Under the pieces are notes generated by a model, which worked only from the letters and a program-made list of their open reading frames with translations, searched no databases and was not told where the DNA came from. From Scrofimicrobium sp049291975 (GTDB lineage: Bacteria > Actinomycetota > Actinomycetes > Actinomycetales > Actinomycetaceae), in assembly GCA_049291975.1 (NCBI GenBank), contig JBATQJ010000085.1:7780-71779 (forward strand): a DNA stretch of 64,000 nt, read 5' to 3'. Each line of letters starts with the position of its first letter. Within the stretch, counting starts at the first letter, position 1. Shown here piece by piece: positions 27,308-36,372 of this stretch. Both the position numbers and the translations under genes were made by a program.

Positions 27308-29437
27308 CTACTTCTCTTTCCCCTCAACCCGCAACAGTGGATCTCCGAAGCTGATCGCACCGTTTGCATCCGAGGTGACAGACCCAAGCCTCCTGTGGTT
27401 TGTCACCAAGACGGGCGTGATTGGAGAGTATCCCTCGGACCTGATTTGTTCGATATCGAATTCAACCAACGGGTCACCCTTGGCCACCACATCACCCTTG
27501 TCCACCAAGACCTTGAAGCCTTTACCTTCCATGTTCACGGTGTCGATCCCGATGTGAACGAGCAGCTCAATCCCGGTATCCATCTTCAAACCAATTGCAT
27601 GTCCGGTAGGGAACGTCATCAGCACTTTCGCATCCCCCGGCGACAGGAGTCGCCCAACCGACGGGTCAATCGCTATGCCCTTGCCAACAACGCCCGCCGC
27701 AAATGCGGCGTCCGGAACCTTCTCCAGCGGGATAACTTCGCCCTCAAGCGGACTGTCAATGATCGTTACTGCTCCCGGCACCGTCGCAGAGGGAGCCGTC
27801 TTCACAGCGGTCGCGACCGCCGCCCCTCCCTCCATGTAAGGAGCCGCTTCCGCCGGAGTGATCCCGGCCATCTCAGCGGGGGTTTCGAAACCGTCCTGCG
27901 CCTCTTCTTCCTCCAAGATGTCGACCTGAGGGCCGCCCTCAGCGGCCTGCTGAGCGATGCGTGCCTTCGCTTCAGCTTTCTGCTCAGGGGTGCGGTAGTC
28001 GGAGAAGACGACCAGCCCCATCGCCGTAAAGAACGCTAACGCAATTGCGAGCACATAGAGAGCCATCGGGGAGAACAACGGGATGGTAAGTAGCGATGTG
28101 AACGCGAATGCACTCGCGGTAACTCCCGCGCTCCCCATTAGCATGGAACCGATGCCAATGGTCGCTCCACCAACAAAACAGCCAACCAGCATGCGCGGGT
28201 AGATCCGAGCGAACCGCAGGTGAATGCCGTACAGTGATGGTTCCGAAATACCGCCGAACAGGCCCGCGATGAGAGCACCCGTCGACGTCTGTTTCATCTG
28301 AGTATCCTTCTCACGCATCGCGAGGAAGAGGACTCCCGCCGTCGCGCCGAAACACGCAAAGTTCCAGGCGCCCATTGGCCCCTGGATGAAGTCGTAGCCC
28401 AGAGTGTCAATGTTCATCAACATGAGTGCGTTCAGCGGCCAGTGCAGACCCAGCGGGACTAGGAACGGGTAGAGCATCGGGATAAGGATCGCGAACAAGA
28501 GCGGCACGGTGTTATTCAGCCAAGCGAGTCCCTGGCCCAGCGTTGAGCCAGCCCAGATGCCCAGCGGGCCCAGGATGAAGGCGGTCACCGGAATCATGAT
28601 GACCATGGAAAGGAACGGCACGAACACCAGCTGCAGACTCTCGGGGATCACCTTCTTGATCCCGTGATAGACCAGAGCTAGTAGCGCCGCCATCATCAAG
28701 GGAACGAACACGTTGCCGCCATAGTCAGAGAGCATTAAGGGCAAACCGAACACGTCGGCCTTGCACTGCTGGGTACCAAGTGCCTGGTTTGTGACACAGG
28801 CTAGATCGTCGCGCGCGGCGAGGTTTATGAACTCGGGGGTCATCAGAGCGCCCATGACCGCGGCACCAAGCCACGGATCCACATTGAGTTTCTTCGAAGC
28901 GTTATAGGCGACCATTATCGGCAAGAAGTAGAAGACCGAACGCCACAGTGTGTCAAGGAAAGCCCACCCAGCAGGTTTCACTTCGGCGCGGAAATCCTGA
29001 ACTCCGAATGCGTCCATGACGGCTGCAAACGCAATGATTAGGGAGGCTCCGAGTAGAACACCGAGGATCGGACGGAAGCTGTCGGCCAGGTATTCGAAGA
29101 AGGCGTCCAGCCAAGCGTGCTTACCCTTGGTTTTTGCCCTCGCCTCTGCTTTTACGTCGGCGTCAGACTTGGGCGCACCGGCTCTGGTCTTCATCGACGG
29201 CAAGTTATTTATCTGCGCAAATACGCTAGCAACCCCACCACCGATTATCACCTGGTAACGGTTCCCCGCTTGCGGAACCGAGCCCATTACTGCACCGATC
29301 CTGTCGAGTGCCGCAGAATCGACCAGTTCTGCGTCCTTCAACTGGAAACGGAGTCTGGTTGCGCAGTGGGTCAAACTGGAGATGTTCTCCGGTCCGCCCA
29401 CTGCGGAAACTATTGCCTGCGCGGATGATTCAGCCAC
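27308..29437 (-). CDS. ptsG: PTS glucose-type EIIBCA permease
   Basis: Imports and phosphorylates a hexose. The 709-residue chain has EIIB first (phosphocysteine in T-H-C-A-T-R-L-R-F, residues 23-31), then the ten-helix EIIC channel (about residues 110-470) and EIIA at the C terminus (from about residue 565) with the phosphohistidine in L-V-H-I-G-I-D-T. Stretches such as H-W-P-L-N-A-L-M and Q-G-P-M-G-A-W-N-F-A-C-F-G match the Corynebacterium glucose permease closely, so glucose (possibly also glucosamine) is the best guess. GTG start with AAAGGA upstream. EIIC and EIIA are joined by an Ala/Glu-rich linker. Confidence 0.9.
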   Translation of the reverse strand: MAESSAQAIVSAVGGPENISSLTHCATRLRFQLKDAELVDSAALDRIGAVMGSVPQAGNRYQVIIGGGVASVFAQINNLPSMKTRAGAPKSDADVKAEARAKTKGKHAWLDAFFEYLADSFRPILGVLLGASLIIAFAAVMDAFGVQDFRAEVKPAGWAFLDTLWRSVFYFLPIMVAYNASKKLNVDPWLGAAVMGALMTPEFINLAARDDLACVTNQALGTQQCKADVFGLPLMLSDYGGNVFVPLMMAALLALVYHGIKKVIPESLQLVFVPFLSMVIMIPVTAFILGPLGIWAGSTLGQGLAWLNNTVPLLFAILIPMLYPFLVPLGLHWPLNALMLMNIDTLGYDFIQGPMGAWNFACFGATAGVLFLAMREKDTQMKQTSTGALIAGLFGGISEPSLYGIHLRFARIYPRMLVGCFVGGATIGIGSMLMGSAGVTASAFAFTSLLTIPLFSPMALYVLAIALAFFTAMGLVVFSDYRTPEQKAEAKARIAQQAAEGGPQVDILEEEEAQDGFETPAEMAGITPAEAAPYMEGGAAVATAVKTAPSATVPGAVTIIDSPLEGEVIPLEKVPDAAFAAGVVGKGIAIDPSVGRLLSPGDAKVLMTFPTGHAIGLKMDTGIELLVHIGIDTVNMEGKGFKVLVDKGDVVAKGDPLVEFDIEQIRSEGYSPITPVLVTNHRRLGSVTSDANGAISFGDPLLRVEGKEK

Positions 29438-29726
29438 TGTTTGTCCTTTCGGCCATTGCTGGGATGCACGCCTGCGTCAAAAGAAAACAAAGCGAGTCCG
29501 GGGGCATCTTTGTCACCGGCCACCCCATCGTAAAGGAAGTCTAGGTCACTTGGGAACCGGTCGATTGGCCACAACCAAACGGAATGAAACGGGCATGGAT
29601 GACAATCAGAAGCGCCGAGTTTGGAGCGCGGGATGCACAGGATGCAAGAACCCGCGCCCGGGTAGCCCTCGGCCTAGCGTAAGGGCCGCCAGCCTCGCGC
29701 AATTCGCGTCCGACCTTCGGCGCGGA

Positions 29727-30728
29727 CTACTGGACCGACCAGCCTCCGTCGGTTGGCATGATGATGCCGTTCACATTCATAGCGTCGTCGCTTAGTAACC
29801 ATGTGATCGCCGCCGCCTGTGTGTCCGCCGTGGAGATCGGCGGCAACAGGGCCAAGAACGGTGCCATCCTCTTCTCGGCAAAATCTGACTTGAAGGCGCC
29901 CTCAATGCCCGTTGCCACCCCTCCGGGCGCAACCGCATTGACGCGGATACCTAACGGACCGTAGAGGAACGCTTCCGACTTCGTCATACCGACGATTGCA
30001 TGCTTCGAAGTGCCATAGGCGGTTCCTGCCGCGTTACCTCGAAGAGCGGCCTGCGAGGCAACGTTAACGATGGCACCCTCCTCAGCCTCGATCATCAGCG
30101 GAAGAACTGCCCGTGAAACCTTGAAGGTGCCGGTCACGTTCACTGCCATGACCCGCTCCCACAGGCCATTCTCAGTTTCGTGTAACGGCATCATTCCGTC
30201 CATGATGCCTGCGACATTTGCCAAACCGTCAACCTTGGGTCCAGCGGCTTCCATGATGCGCTCGACGTCTTCGTCCTTGGTGATATCTGCAACCACTGGA
30301 ACTACCGTGCCCGCTGGAGCTTTCGCTGCAGCGCCCTCCAGCTTCTCAGCAGCCATGTCGACCGCGATCACTCGACCACCCTCAGCAACGATGCGCTTCA
30401 GGGTTGCCAGGCCAATGCCGGACGCGGCACCGGTTACGATAACCGTCTTGCCAGCAAATCGCTGACCGGTTGCCCCGAGCTCTGGCTCCTCTTCCGGCAT
30501 CACGCCGTCATTGGCTTCCAAGATCAACCTGTCGACCAGTTCCTGTGAGAACCTTCCCTGGCTCAAGCCAGGCATGCCTCCGAGCGGCAACGACTTCATC
30601 ATCTCGACCGTTGCGTCATCGATGCCGGCCTGCTCGAAGAGGGCCCTGATCACCGGGCCACCCTTAGGGTGCGCCAGCCATTCCTTGATTGTGCGATGTC
30701 CATTGAGTGGGTGTTCGTGATGTGTCAT
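29727..30728 (-). CDS. Short-chain dehydrogenase/reductase with an N-terminal helical extension
   Basis: A 333-residue protein whose classical SDR domain starts only at about residue 90. It has V-T-G-A-A-S-G-I-G (cofactor loop), N-V-A-G near residue 165, the catalytic Y-G-T-S-K-H-A and a preceding Ser in N-V-A-S-Q. The first 85 residues (T-I-K-E-W-L-A-H-P-K, L-P-L-G-G-M) form a predicted helical unit I do not recognise firmly; similar stretches occur at the ends of some actinobacterial carbohydrate enzymes. The ATG follows AGGGAGAA. Located upstream of ptsG on the same strand, 289 bases away. Substrate unknown; a polyol or sugar derivative is a guess from position. Confidence 0.85.
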   Translation of the reverse strand: MTHHEHPLNGHRTIKEWLAHPKGGPVIRALFEQAGIDDATVEMMKSLPLGGMPGLSQGRFSQELVDRLILEANDGVMPEEEPELGATGQRFAGKTVIVTGAASGIGLATLKRIVAEGGRVIAVDMAAEKLEGAAAKAPAGTVVPVVADITKDEDVERIMEAAGPKVDGLANVAGIMDGMMPLHETENGLWERVMAVNVTGTFKVSRAVLPLMIEAEEGAIVNVASQAALRGNAAGTAYGTSKHAIVGMTKSEAFLYGPLGIRVNAVAPGGVATGIEGAFKSDFAEKRMAPFLALLPPISTADTQAAAITWLLSDDAMNVNGIIMPTDGGWSVQ

Positions 30729-30933
30729 TGTTTCTCCCTAATAGTTCGGGCAACTTTGCCCGTTGGATCAACCTAGTGGAACCATTGGCCCGATCTGCAG
30801 CGAACACTCCCTGGGCCCGCGAGCTCGTCGGCGAACTCGGAGATGCTTCCGAAAACGGGTGCCTACACGCTATCACCGCGATCCGGGACACAAGTCCTAA
30901 ACAGCAAAAGTCCCGAAACACAACGACCTTTGC

Positions 30934-31800
30934 TTATATCGAATCGACGAGACCCAGACTCTGCAAAGCCAAGGCCACACCGTCCTCTCCAACCGTCGTG
31001 GTGACCCTGTCAGCAAGCTGGCGAACCTCGGGTTCGGCATTGCCCATTGCGACAGAGGTACCACATACCTCAAACATTTCAACGTCGTTGTAGCTGTCGC
31101 CAATTCCGATTGCCTGATCGGCGTTGAGGTCTAGGTGGTCAAGCAGTAGCCTAATTCCGGCTCCCTTGCTCACTCCTCCCGGGGCGATCTCTCCCGATAT
31201 TCCAACGGGCGTGGGAATGGAAGCGTTCACCACGTAGTAGGAATCACCTAGCTCTGAGCGAGCCTTAGTAACCGTGTTCGGGTCCAGTCCAACAAACGCA
31301 GTCTTGGTGATTGTCTCGGTCGGAGCATCGTCAATGAGCGGCATGGTCGCAAGCCAGTCGATGATCTCCGCGAAGTCGAAAGGGTTCCCCTTCTCGGCCA
31401 GCACAGCGCTGTAGGCCTCCAGGACCGCGACGTAGTTTCGGCTACGATGCGTCAGACCGGTTGTCTGAGCGATGTACTCAAGGTCATTGTCATCCAGATA
31501 CTCAAGCATGCGTTTGGCATCGTCGACCGTGAATGTTTGGTCGAGGAGGACCTCGTCCTCAAACATCACTGTTCCACCGCCGTTGGTGACGGCACCGTCG
31601 AAGCCGATCGCAAGTACGTCCTCTGGAACGTCACCGTAGGCGCGTCCAGTACACAGGAGAACGAGGTGCCCGCGTTCACGCGCCGTTCGAATAGCCGCGA
31701 TGGCAGAGTCGGGCACTCCATCGATGTGGTCTGTAAGAGTGCCGTCTACATCGACAAAAACGATGCGTTGGTCAGCGGTGGGTGCGGGTTCGTCAAACAT
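30934..31800 (-). CDS. HAD-superfamily (Cof type) phosphatase
   Basis: A 288-residue HAD hydrolase of the Cof/YidA subgroup, which dephosphorylates small sugar phosphates and cofactors. Motif I is F-V-D-V-D-G-T-L (about residues 15-22), motif II is L-L-C-T-G-R, the motif III lysine is in P-G-G-V-S-K-G-A-G-I, and motif IV is G-I-G-D-S-Y-N-D-V-E-M. The central cap domain is of the C2B type by position. I chose the ATG at 31800; a GTG at 31845 would add 15 residues, and neither has a clear ribosome site. It lies head-to-head with the free EIIA gene. Confidence 0.85.
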   Translation of the reverse strand: MFDEPAPTADQRIVFVDVDGTLTDHIDGVPDSAIAAIRTARERGHLVLLCTGRAYGDVPEDVLAIGFDGAVTNGGGTVMFEDEVLLDQTFTVDDAKRMLEYLDDNDLEYIAQTTGLTHRSRNYVAVLEAYSAVLAEKGNPFDFAEIIDWLATMPLIDDAPTETITKTAFVGLDPNTVTKARSELGDSYYVVNASIPTPVGISGEIAPGGVSKGAGIRLLLDHLDLNADQAIGIGDSYNDVEMFEVCGTSVAMGNAEPEVRQLADRVTTTVGEDGVALALQSLGLVDSI

Positions 31801-32146
31801 GGACTCATTGTGCCCGGGGTGGTCGACGTATCCAAGCCACGTCACGACGACGCGGCACTTCCAGAACGTAGCCCGGCCATCGTGGCTTCTAGAACTAGTG
31901 GCAGATCATGGTCAAATAGCCCTTGTTGGCGCATTGGTTTCGATCTATTGACACTCGCCGAAAGTTGGAACTATCGTGACGCCGTAAGACATCAGTCCGC
32001 AGACGATTATTCTTTCGAGGCAATACCTGAGAAGCCAAAACGCCTGTCGTTGTCAGCCTTTGTTCTCCGTGGCGTCACTCGAATTGGCGCTTTCTACAAC
32101 TTGGTCTGACTCTTCGCCCAGCGCGCGCAGATCCGAGGAGGCACCA
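31801..32146. other. Divergent region between the HAD gene and the EIIA gene
   Basis: About 345 bases without a sure gene if the EIIA starts at 32147. An open frame continues upstream of the EIIA to a TTG at 32060, but its Ser-rich content does not look like protein. Promoters for both flanking genes should be here; I see no clear -35/-10 pair. Confidence 0.4.
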
Positions 32147-32710
32147 ATCGCTAAACCAGAGTACGAGCAAATCGGCACGCAGATTATTGAGGACGCGGGC
32201 GGAGCCTCGGACCCCGATCCCACTGACGCTCCCACCACAGCCGCAACGGCCGGAGCTAAGATCAAAATTGCCGCTCCTGTTTGCGGCGAGATCGTTCCTC
32301 TAGAAGAGCTCTCCGACGAGGTCTTCGCATCCGGCATGCTTGGAAACGGGGTCGGAATCGTCCCGAACGGAGGCGTCATCCACTCTCCTGTGTCGGGCAC
32401 CGTGCTCAACGCCTTCAGGACCGGCCACGCCTACGGGATCAAAACGGATGAAGGCGTTGAGGTTCTGATCCACATTGGTGTCGATACGGTGTCAATGAAG
32501 GGAGCGGGATTCACGGCTGAAGTTATTGCGGGTGATCGAGTCTTAGTGGGTGACAGGATCGCGACCGTGGACTTCTCGAAGGTGAAGGATGCAGGTTACG
32601 ACCCAACCACCATCATCCTGATCACTAACACCAAAGATGTTGCAGATGTCATTCCAGTTGGACCCAAGGCCGTCAAGACCGGTGAAGGCATCATTGAAGT
32701 GCAGGTCTGA
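32147..32710 (+). CDS. Free-standing glucose-type PTS EIIA domain, unusual start
   Basis: A soluble EIIA(Glc)-family protein (187 residues from 32147). After about 40 linker-like residues comes the EIIA domain with A-P-V-C-G-E-I-V-P-L-E, the N-terminal histidine position in G-H-A-Y-G-I and the phosphohistidine in L-I-H-I-G-V-D-T. No EIIB or EIIC is adjacent, so it may serve a separate permease or act in regulation. The start is odd: a full GAGGAGG ends six bases before an ATC codon that would begin I-A-K-P-E-Y. The canonical alternatives are TTG 32060 and GTG 32069, both without a ribosome site. It could also be a recently damaged ATG. Confidence 0.78.
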   Translation: MAKPEYEQIGTQIIEDAGGASDPDPTDAPTTAATAGAKIKIAAPVCGEIVPLEELSDEVFASGMLGNGVGIVPNGGVIHSPVSGTVLNAFRTGHAYGIKTDEGVEVLIHIGVDTVSMKGAGFTAEVIAGDRVLVGDRIATVDFSKVKDAGYDPTTIILITNTKDVADVIPVGPKAVKTGEGIIEVQV

Positions 32711-32843
32711 GTCCACATGCGTTGCAAGAAGCCGAAGCCATTAACTCGGGTATGCTCCGAAGGCGACTAGCTTGGCCTGACTGGGCAACCCCGGCACGTA
32801 TGAATTTCATGTGGCTCGTCGTCTGCTACGCACGCTAAAAAAA

Positions 32844-32883
32844 CTATGTCCCGCACGCCTGGCTCAAAGCATGCGGGACATAG
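32844..32883 (-). terminator. Intrinsic terminator of the first SIS gene
   Basis: Stem arms 32844-32858 and 32869-32883 (CTATGTCCCGCA core, one mismatch) with a 10-base loop, followed on the minus strand by seven Ts (32837-32843). It sits 22 bases after the stop of the SIS gene. Confidence 0.85.
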
Positions 32884-32905
32884 AGTCAAAGTGAAAGCTG
32901 AACTC

Positions 32906-33910
32906 CTAGTAGTCCATCTTCTTGTAATAGCGGCGAGTCGTCAGCGGGTGGTTACGAATGTCCTCAAGCTGGTTCGAAGTGCGCTCGAAGACGGTAGCCA
33001 GAATCGCGGGAGCCACCAGTTCCTGCGTCTTATCCGACAGGCCATCCATGGCGAAGTCTTCCAGATCTACAACAACACTGGAGTCGGTGACCCGCGGAGT
33101 GAAGCGGGCGACGCGGTCGGTGAGAGCGCGCATTGGGCCTATGCCTTTGAGGATAAGGACACTCACGCCTTCCTCGACCAGTTCGAGGGTGCCGTGGAAG
33201 AAGTCAGAGGAGTGCACCGCACGAGTCCGAATCCACTGCATTTCCTCAAGGATGCACATCGCGTAGTAGTCGACTTCGAACCAGGTATTTCCGGCGGAGG
33301 TGAGGATGTGGTAATCGTGGTCGGCAAGGTGCTCAGCAAGCTTGCGCGCAGTCGGTTCGCACTGTTCCTTCACGGAGATCAGAACATCTGGAACCTTCTG
33401 CAGTTCGGCGAATGTTTGCTCAACGTCAACGCCCGCGTCCTTACCAAGCAGTTCCAGTGCGACAGCAAGGGTCTGCAGAAAGACAACTTCTGAAGAGGTC
33501 GGATCGGCCATCGGAGTCGTAACGTTGTAAGTGGCTGCCTTGGCAATCGGGCTGTCTGCCTTGCCAGTAAGGGCGAGGATCTTTACGTCCAACTCATTGA
33601 GACGAGCCATCAACTCGATCGTCTCCGGGGTGGTGCCAGAAACGGACGGAGCGACGACCAGGGTCTTGTCGTCAATGTAGGCGGGCATGTCCTCAAGAAG
33701 TTCCGCACCCAGTTCATAGTGAATCGGGAACCCATTCTGGCGGCGCATGAACTCCACGGCGGGAAGGGTCAGCATCATAATGCCGCCGACACCCGTGAAG
33801 AGAACGCGGTCACACCCCTTCTTATCCACGGCATCACGGACCGCCTCGCGGATGGCCGGGATGTTCTGAGCAGCCACATCGAACACTGCTTTGTACTCGT
33901 CGTAACCCAT
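32906..33910 (-). CDS. SIS-domain deglycase 1 (FrlB/FraB-like fructosamine-6-phosphate deglycase)
   Basis: A 334-residue cytoplasmic enzyme with two SIS domains: V-G-G-I near residue 42, S-V-S-G-T-T-P-E-T near 90 and S-P-I-A-K-A-A near 120. It carries the deglycase-type segment L-E-E-M-Q-W followed by S-D-F-F-H-G: the second Glu and the His are 16 residues apart, as in the catalytic Glu/His pair I recall for Salmonella FraB. The tail T-R-R-Y-Y-K-K-M-D-Y resembles the R-R-Y-Y...E-Y end of FrlB. Expected reaction: fructosamine 6-phosphate to glucose 6-phosphate plus an amino acid. Divergent from the transporter operon at 34277. A generic sugar-phosphate isomerase is the alternative. Confidence 0.75.
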   Translation of the reverse strand: MGYDEYKAVFDVAAQNIPAIREAVRDAVDKKGCDRVLFTGVGGIMMLTLPAVEFMRRQNGFPIHYELGAELLEDMPAYIDDKTLVVAPSVSGTTPETIELMARLNELDVKILALTGKADSPIAKAATYNVTTPMADPTSSEVVFLQTLAVALELLGKDAGVDVEQTFAELQKVPDVLISVKEQCEPTARKLAEHLADHDYHILTSAGNTWFEVDYYAMCILEEMQWIRTRAVHSSDFFHGTLELVEEGVSVLILKGIGPMRALTDRVARFTPRVTDSSVVVDLEDFAMDGLSDKTQELVAPAILATVFERTSNQLEDIRNHPLTTRRYYKKMDY

Positions 33911-34276
33911 TTATGTCTCACTTTCTTGGAGGTGTATGGCAATAGTAACTTGATGTCAGACCACTAGCAACTCCAATCCGACAAATTCTGATTGGGTCGT
34001 CTCAATTCCATCTCGCAGATCAAATGTAGTTATAGAAAACCCTTGATACTCGGCTTCGTGCGAATAGCTAATCTGCAAACTGAATCCAATGAAGCAGGAA
34101 CCCAACCATCGATCACAGCTCGATGCCAGTCGGACTACAGCTTCATTTTTTGGACCTTTATCAAATTGTTGTTTGACAATGATCTATAGCTGTCGGACAC
34201 TGTGGGTAGCCTCACGTGCGTGAGGGCCAAGGCGGTCAAAACTGACTGTCTACACAACGAAGTGCTGGGAGACCAA
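33911..34276. promoter_or_regulatory. AT-rich divergent control region of the first deglycase and transporter operon
   Basis: 366 bases, more AT-rich than the surroundings, between head-to-head genes. It contains TGTCAGACC at 33954-33962 and TGTCGGACA at 34191-34199, two matches to a TGTCNGACA palindrome, each close to one of the two starts. A TTGACA at 34173-34178 is a possible -35, but I find no good -10 at the right distance. These could be GntR operators, which is inference. Confidence 0.4.
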
Positions 34277-35302
34277 ATGACACCCCAAAACAGAAACCGA
34301 TTAGTATCCCTATTCGCAGCTTCCGTCTTAGGTGCGTCTGCCATTGCCGGCTGCGCCTCCGGAGGCTCATCTGAGGAGACAGTCGATCAATCAGGAACAG
34401 CCACTCCAGAGTCAACGCCGTCTGAGACATATCGGATCGCGTTCATTCCGGGAATCTCTTCCGACCCATTCTTTGGTGCGATGGAGATTGCTGCGGAAGA
34501 AGAGGCTGCAAAGCTTGGAGTCGACCTTATCTACCAAGGAAGTTCAGCGGAGTACTCACCTCAAACACAGCTTCCGTTCATTGACTCAGCGATCGCCGAC
34601 GGGGTGGATGCCATCATCATTGCTGCAACTGACGCTGACGCGCTCCAGACACCGGTTGACCGGGCAATTGAACTGGGCATCCCAGTGGTAACCGTAGACA
34701 CCTCAGTGACCAATCAGGACAAGCTGGTCGCTCACATCACCGGTGATAACAAGGACGGTGGCGCCAAAGCTGCCGAGACGATGGCTGACCTGATTGGTGG
34801 CGAAGGTAAGGTCTTTATCATTTCCGGATCGCCGACCATCACGACGGACACTCTGCGGGTCGAAGGTTTTGAGGAGACGATCGAGGCGAATTTCCCGGAC
34901 ATCGAGATCGTCGGCGTTGACTACGCGTACAGCCAACCGTCTGAGGCTACTACCAAGGTGGCGGCAGCCCTTTTGAACAACCCTGATATCAAGGGCATTT
35001 TCTCAGCGGAGGGAAACGCAGGAGTTGGCGCCGTTGCAGCTCTTCGTGACGCCAGCCGAACGGGCGAGGTAGTCCTTATCGGTTACGACGCCTATCAGAA
35101 CCAGGTTGAAGAACTGGAAGGCGGGATCTACACGGCTCTCATCGCACAGGACCCGGCCCAGGAAGCTCGTCTGGCGCTCGAGGCAGCGGTTGCAGCCATC
35201 AAGGGAGAAGAGGTTGCGGAGAAAAGCGTGGTTGTTCCGAACGTTGTGATGACGCAGGACAACCTAGAAGAAACGCGTATATACACCTACGCATCTAAGT
35301 AA
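34277..35302 (+). CDS. ABC transporter substrate-binding lipoprotein (ribose/fructose type), copy 1
   Basis: Extracellular lipid-anchored binding protein of the type I periplasmic family (RbsB/FrcB-like, Peripla_BP_4). The 341-residue precursor has a short charged start, a hydrophobic signal and a lipobox A-I-A-G-C at about residue 25. The mature part shows F-I-P-G-I-S-S-D-P-F-F and A-A-T-D-A-D-A-L-Q, typical of sugar-binding members. ATG at 34277 follows GGGAGA; a longer frame from 34202 has no signal-like start. First gene of an operon with a second binding protein, permease, ATPase and M20 hydrolase. Ligand not determined by sequence; context suggests a glycated amino acid. Confidence 0.9.
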   Translation: MTPQNRNRLVSLFAASVLGASAIAGCASGGSSEETVDQSGTATPESTPSETYRIAFIPGISSDPFFGAMEIAAEEEAAKLGVDLIYQGSSAEYSPQTQLPFIDSAIADGVDAIIIAATDADALQTPVDRAIELGIPVVTVDTSVTNQDKLVAHITGDNKDGGAKAAETMADLIGGEGKVFIISGSPTITTDTLRVEGFEETIEANFPDIEIVGVDYAYSQPSEATTKVAAALLNNPDIKGIFSAEGNAGVGAVAALRDASRTGEVVLIGYDAYQNQVEELEGGIYTALIAQDPAQEARLALEAAVAAIKGEEVAEKSVVVPNVVMTQDNLEETRIYTYASK

Positions 35303-35342
35303 ACAGACCTAAATAGGTACCCTGCCAAAGAAGGATTCATCA

Positions 35343-36365
35343 ATGAAATCTCTGCAACTTTCCGCACTGGCCACAGTCGGCATACTCGCGATCGCACTGA
35401 CCGGCTGCGCATCGGGAGGGGAGACCAATTCCTCCTCTACCCAGAGCGATGGCGCAATCGAGAAGTCGGAGTCAGACTCTGCTAAGCAACTGAGGATAGC
35501 GTTTGTCCCAGGCATAGCCTCTGACCCCTTCTTCAAAGCAATGGAGATCGAGGCAAAGGCTACCGCAGAGGAACTGAATGTTGACCTTCTTTGGCAGGGC
35601 GCCTCCGACGAATACTCACCCGAAGCGCAGATTCCGTTCGTCGATGCTGCGCTCGCGGATGACATCGACGGCTTGATCCTTGTTCCCACAGACGCTGATG
35701 CGCTCCAACCGGCCGTGGACAGGGCCGCTGAAATGGGGATCCCGGTCGTGACTGTCGACACCACGGTCAATAACCGCGAAACCCTGATCTCTCATATCAC
35801 AGGCGACAACCGCGACGGCGGCCAGAAGGCCGCGGAAGAAATGGATACCCAGACCGGAGGTTCGGGCAAGGTCCTCATTATCTCTGCCTCTCCAACCAAC
35901 ACCACCGGCACCCAAAGAGTCGAGGGATTCCTCGAGACCCTAGAGAGCAAATACCCAGGCTTGGAAGCGCTTGACGTCCAGTACGCATACAGTCAGCCCT
36001 CTGAGGCAACCACGATCCTGAGTACTACGCTGCTGGAATACCCTGACCTTGCCGGTGTCTTTGCGGTCGATGGGACATCGTGTACGGGAGCCGTTGCAGC
36101 CCTCTATGGCGTGGCGGAAGATCAGACTCCTGCACTCATCTGTTATGACGCCTACTCAACCCAGGTGGAGGAACTCGAGAATGGCTCAGTCTCGGCGCTT
36201 GTCGCGCAGCAGCCGGCAGAAGAAGCACGTCTTGCCCTAGAGTTCTTGGTCGCGGAGCTCCGTGGAGATGACTCCGTCACCATTGAATCCGAAGTTGTGA
36301 TCCCCAATCAGATCATGAATCGCAACAACTTGAGCACTACACGCCAGTACCAATACGCCGAGTGA
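35343..36365 (+). CDS. ABC transporter substrate-binding lipoprotein (ribose/fructose type), copy 2
   Basis: A close paralogue of the gene just upstream: 340 residues, lipobox A-L-T-G-C (about residue 22), and the same blocks F-V-P-G-I-A-S-D-P-F-F, V-T-V-D-T-T-V and Q-Y-A-Y-S-Q-P-S-E-A-T-T. The mature parts align along their whole length at what looks like more than half identity. The ATG follows AAGAAGGA, 40 bases after the first copy. With only one permease and one ATPase downstream, the two receptors must share a channel, or one serves another system. Divergence in the linker after the lipobox is the largest difference. Confidence 0.9.
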   Translation: MKSLQLSALATVGILAIALTGCASGGETNSSSTQSDGAIEKSESDSAKQLRIAFVPGIASDPFFKAMEIEAKATAEELNVDLLWQGASDEYSPEAQIPFVDAALADDIDGLILVPTDADALQPAVDRAAEMGIPVVTVDTTVNNRETLISHITGDNRDGGQKAAEEMDTQTGGSGKVLIISASPTNTTGTQRVEGFLETLESKYPGLEALDVQYAYSQPSEATTILSTTLLEYPDLAGVFAVDGTSCTGAVAALYGVAEDQTPALICYDAYSTQVEELENGSVSALVAQQPAEEARLALEFLVAELRGDDSVTIESEVVIPNQIMNRNNLSTTRQYQYAE

Positions 36366-36372
36366 GAACCCA

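Noticed and set aside
27059..28039. 326-codon plus-strand open frame after ptsI
   Set aside because: It runs through the direct repeats and the terminator and then antisense to the EIIA part of ptsG; composition is Arg/His-rich, typical of a shadow frame.
31447..32109. 220-codon plus-strand open frame opposite the HAD gene
   Set aside because: Antisense to conserved HAD motifs; no start context.
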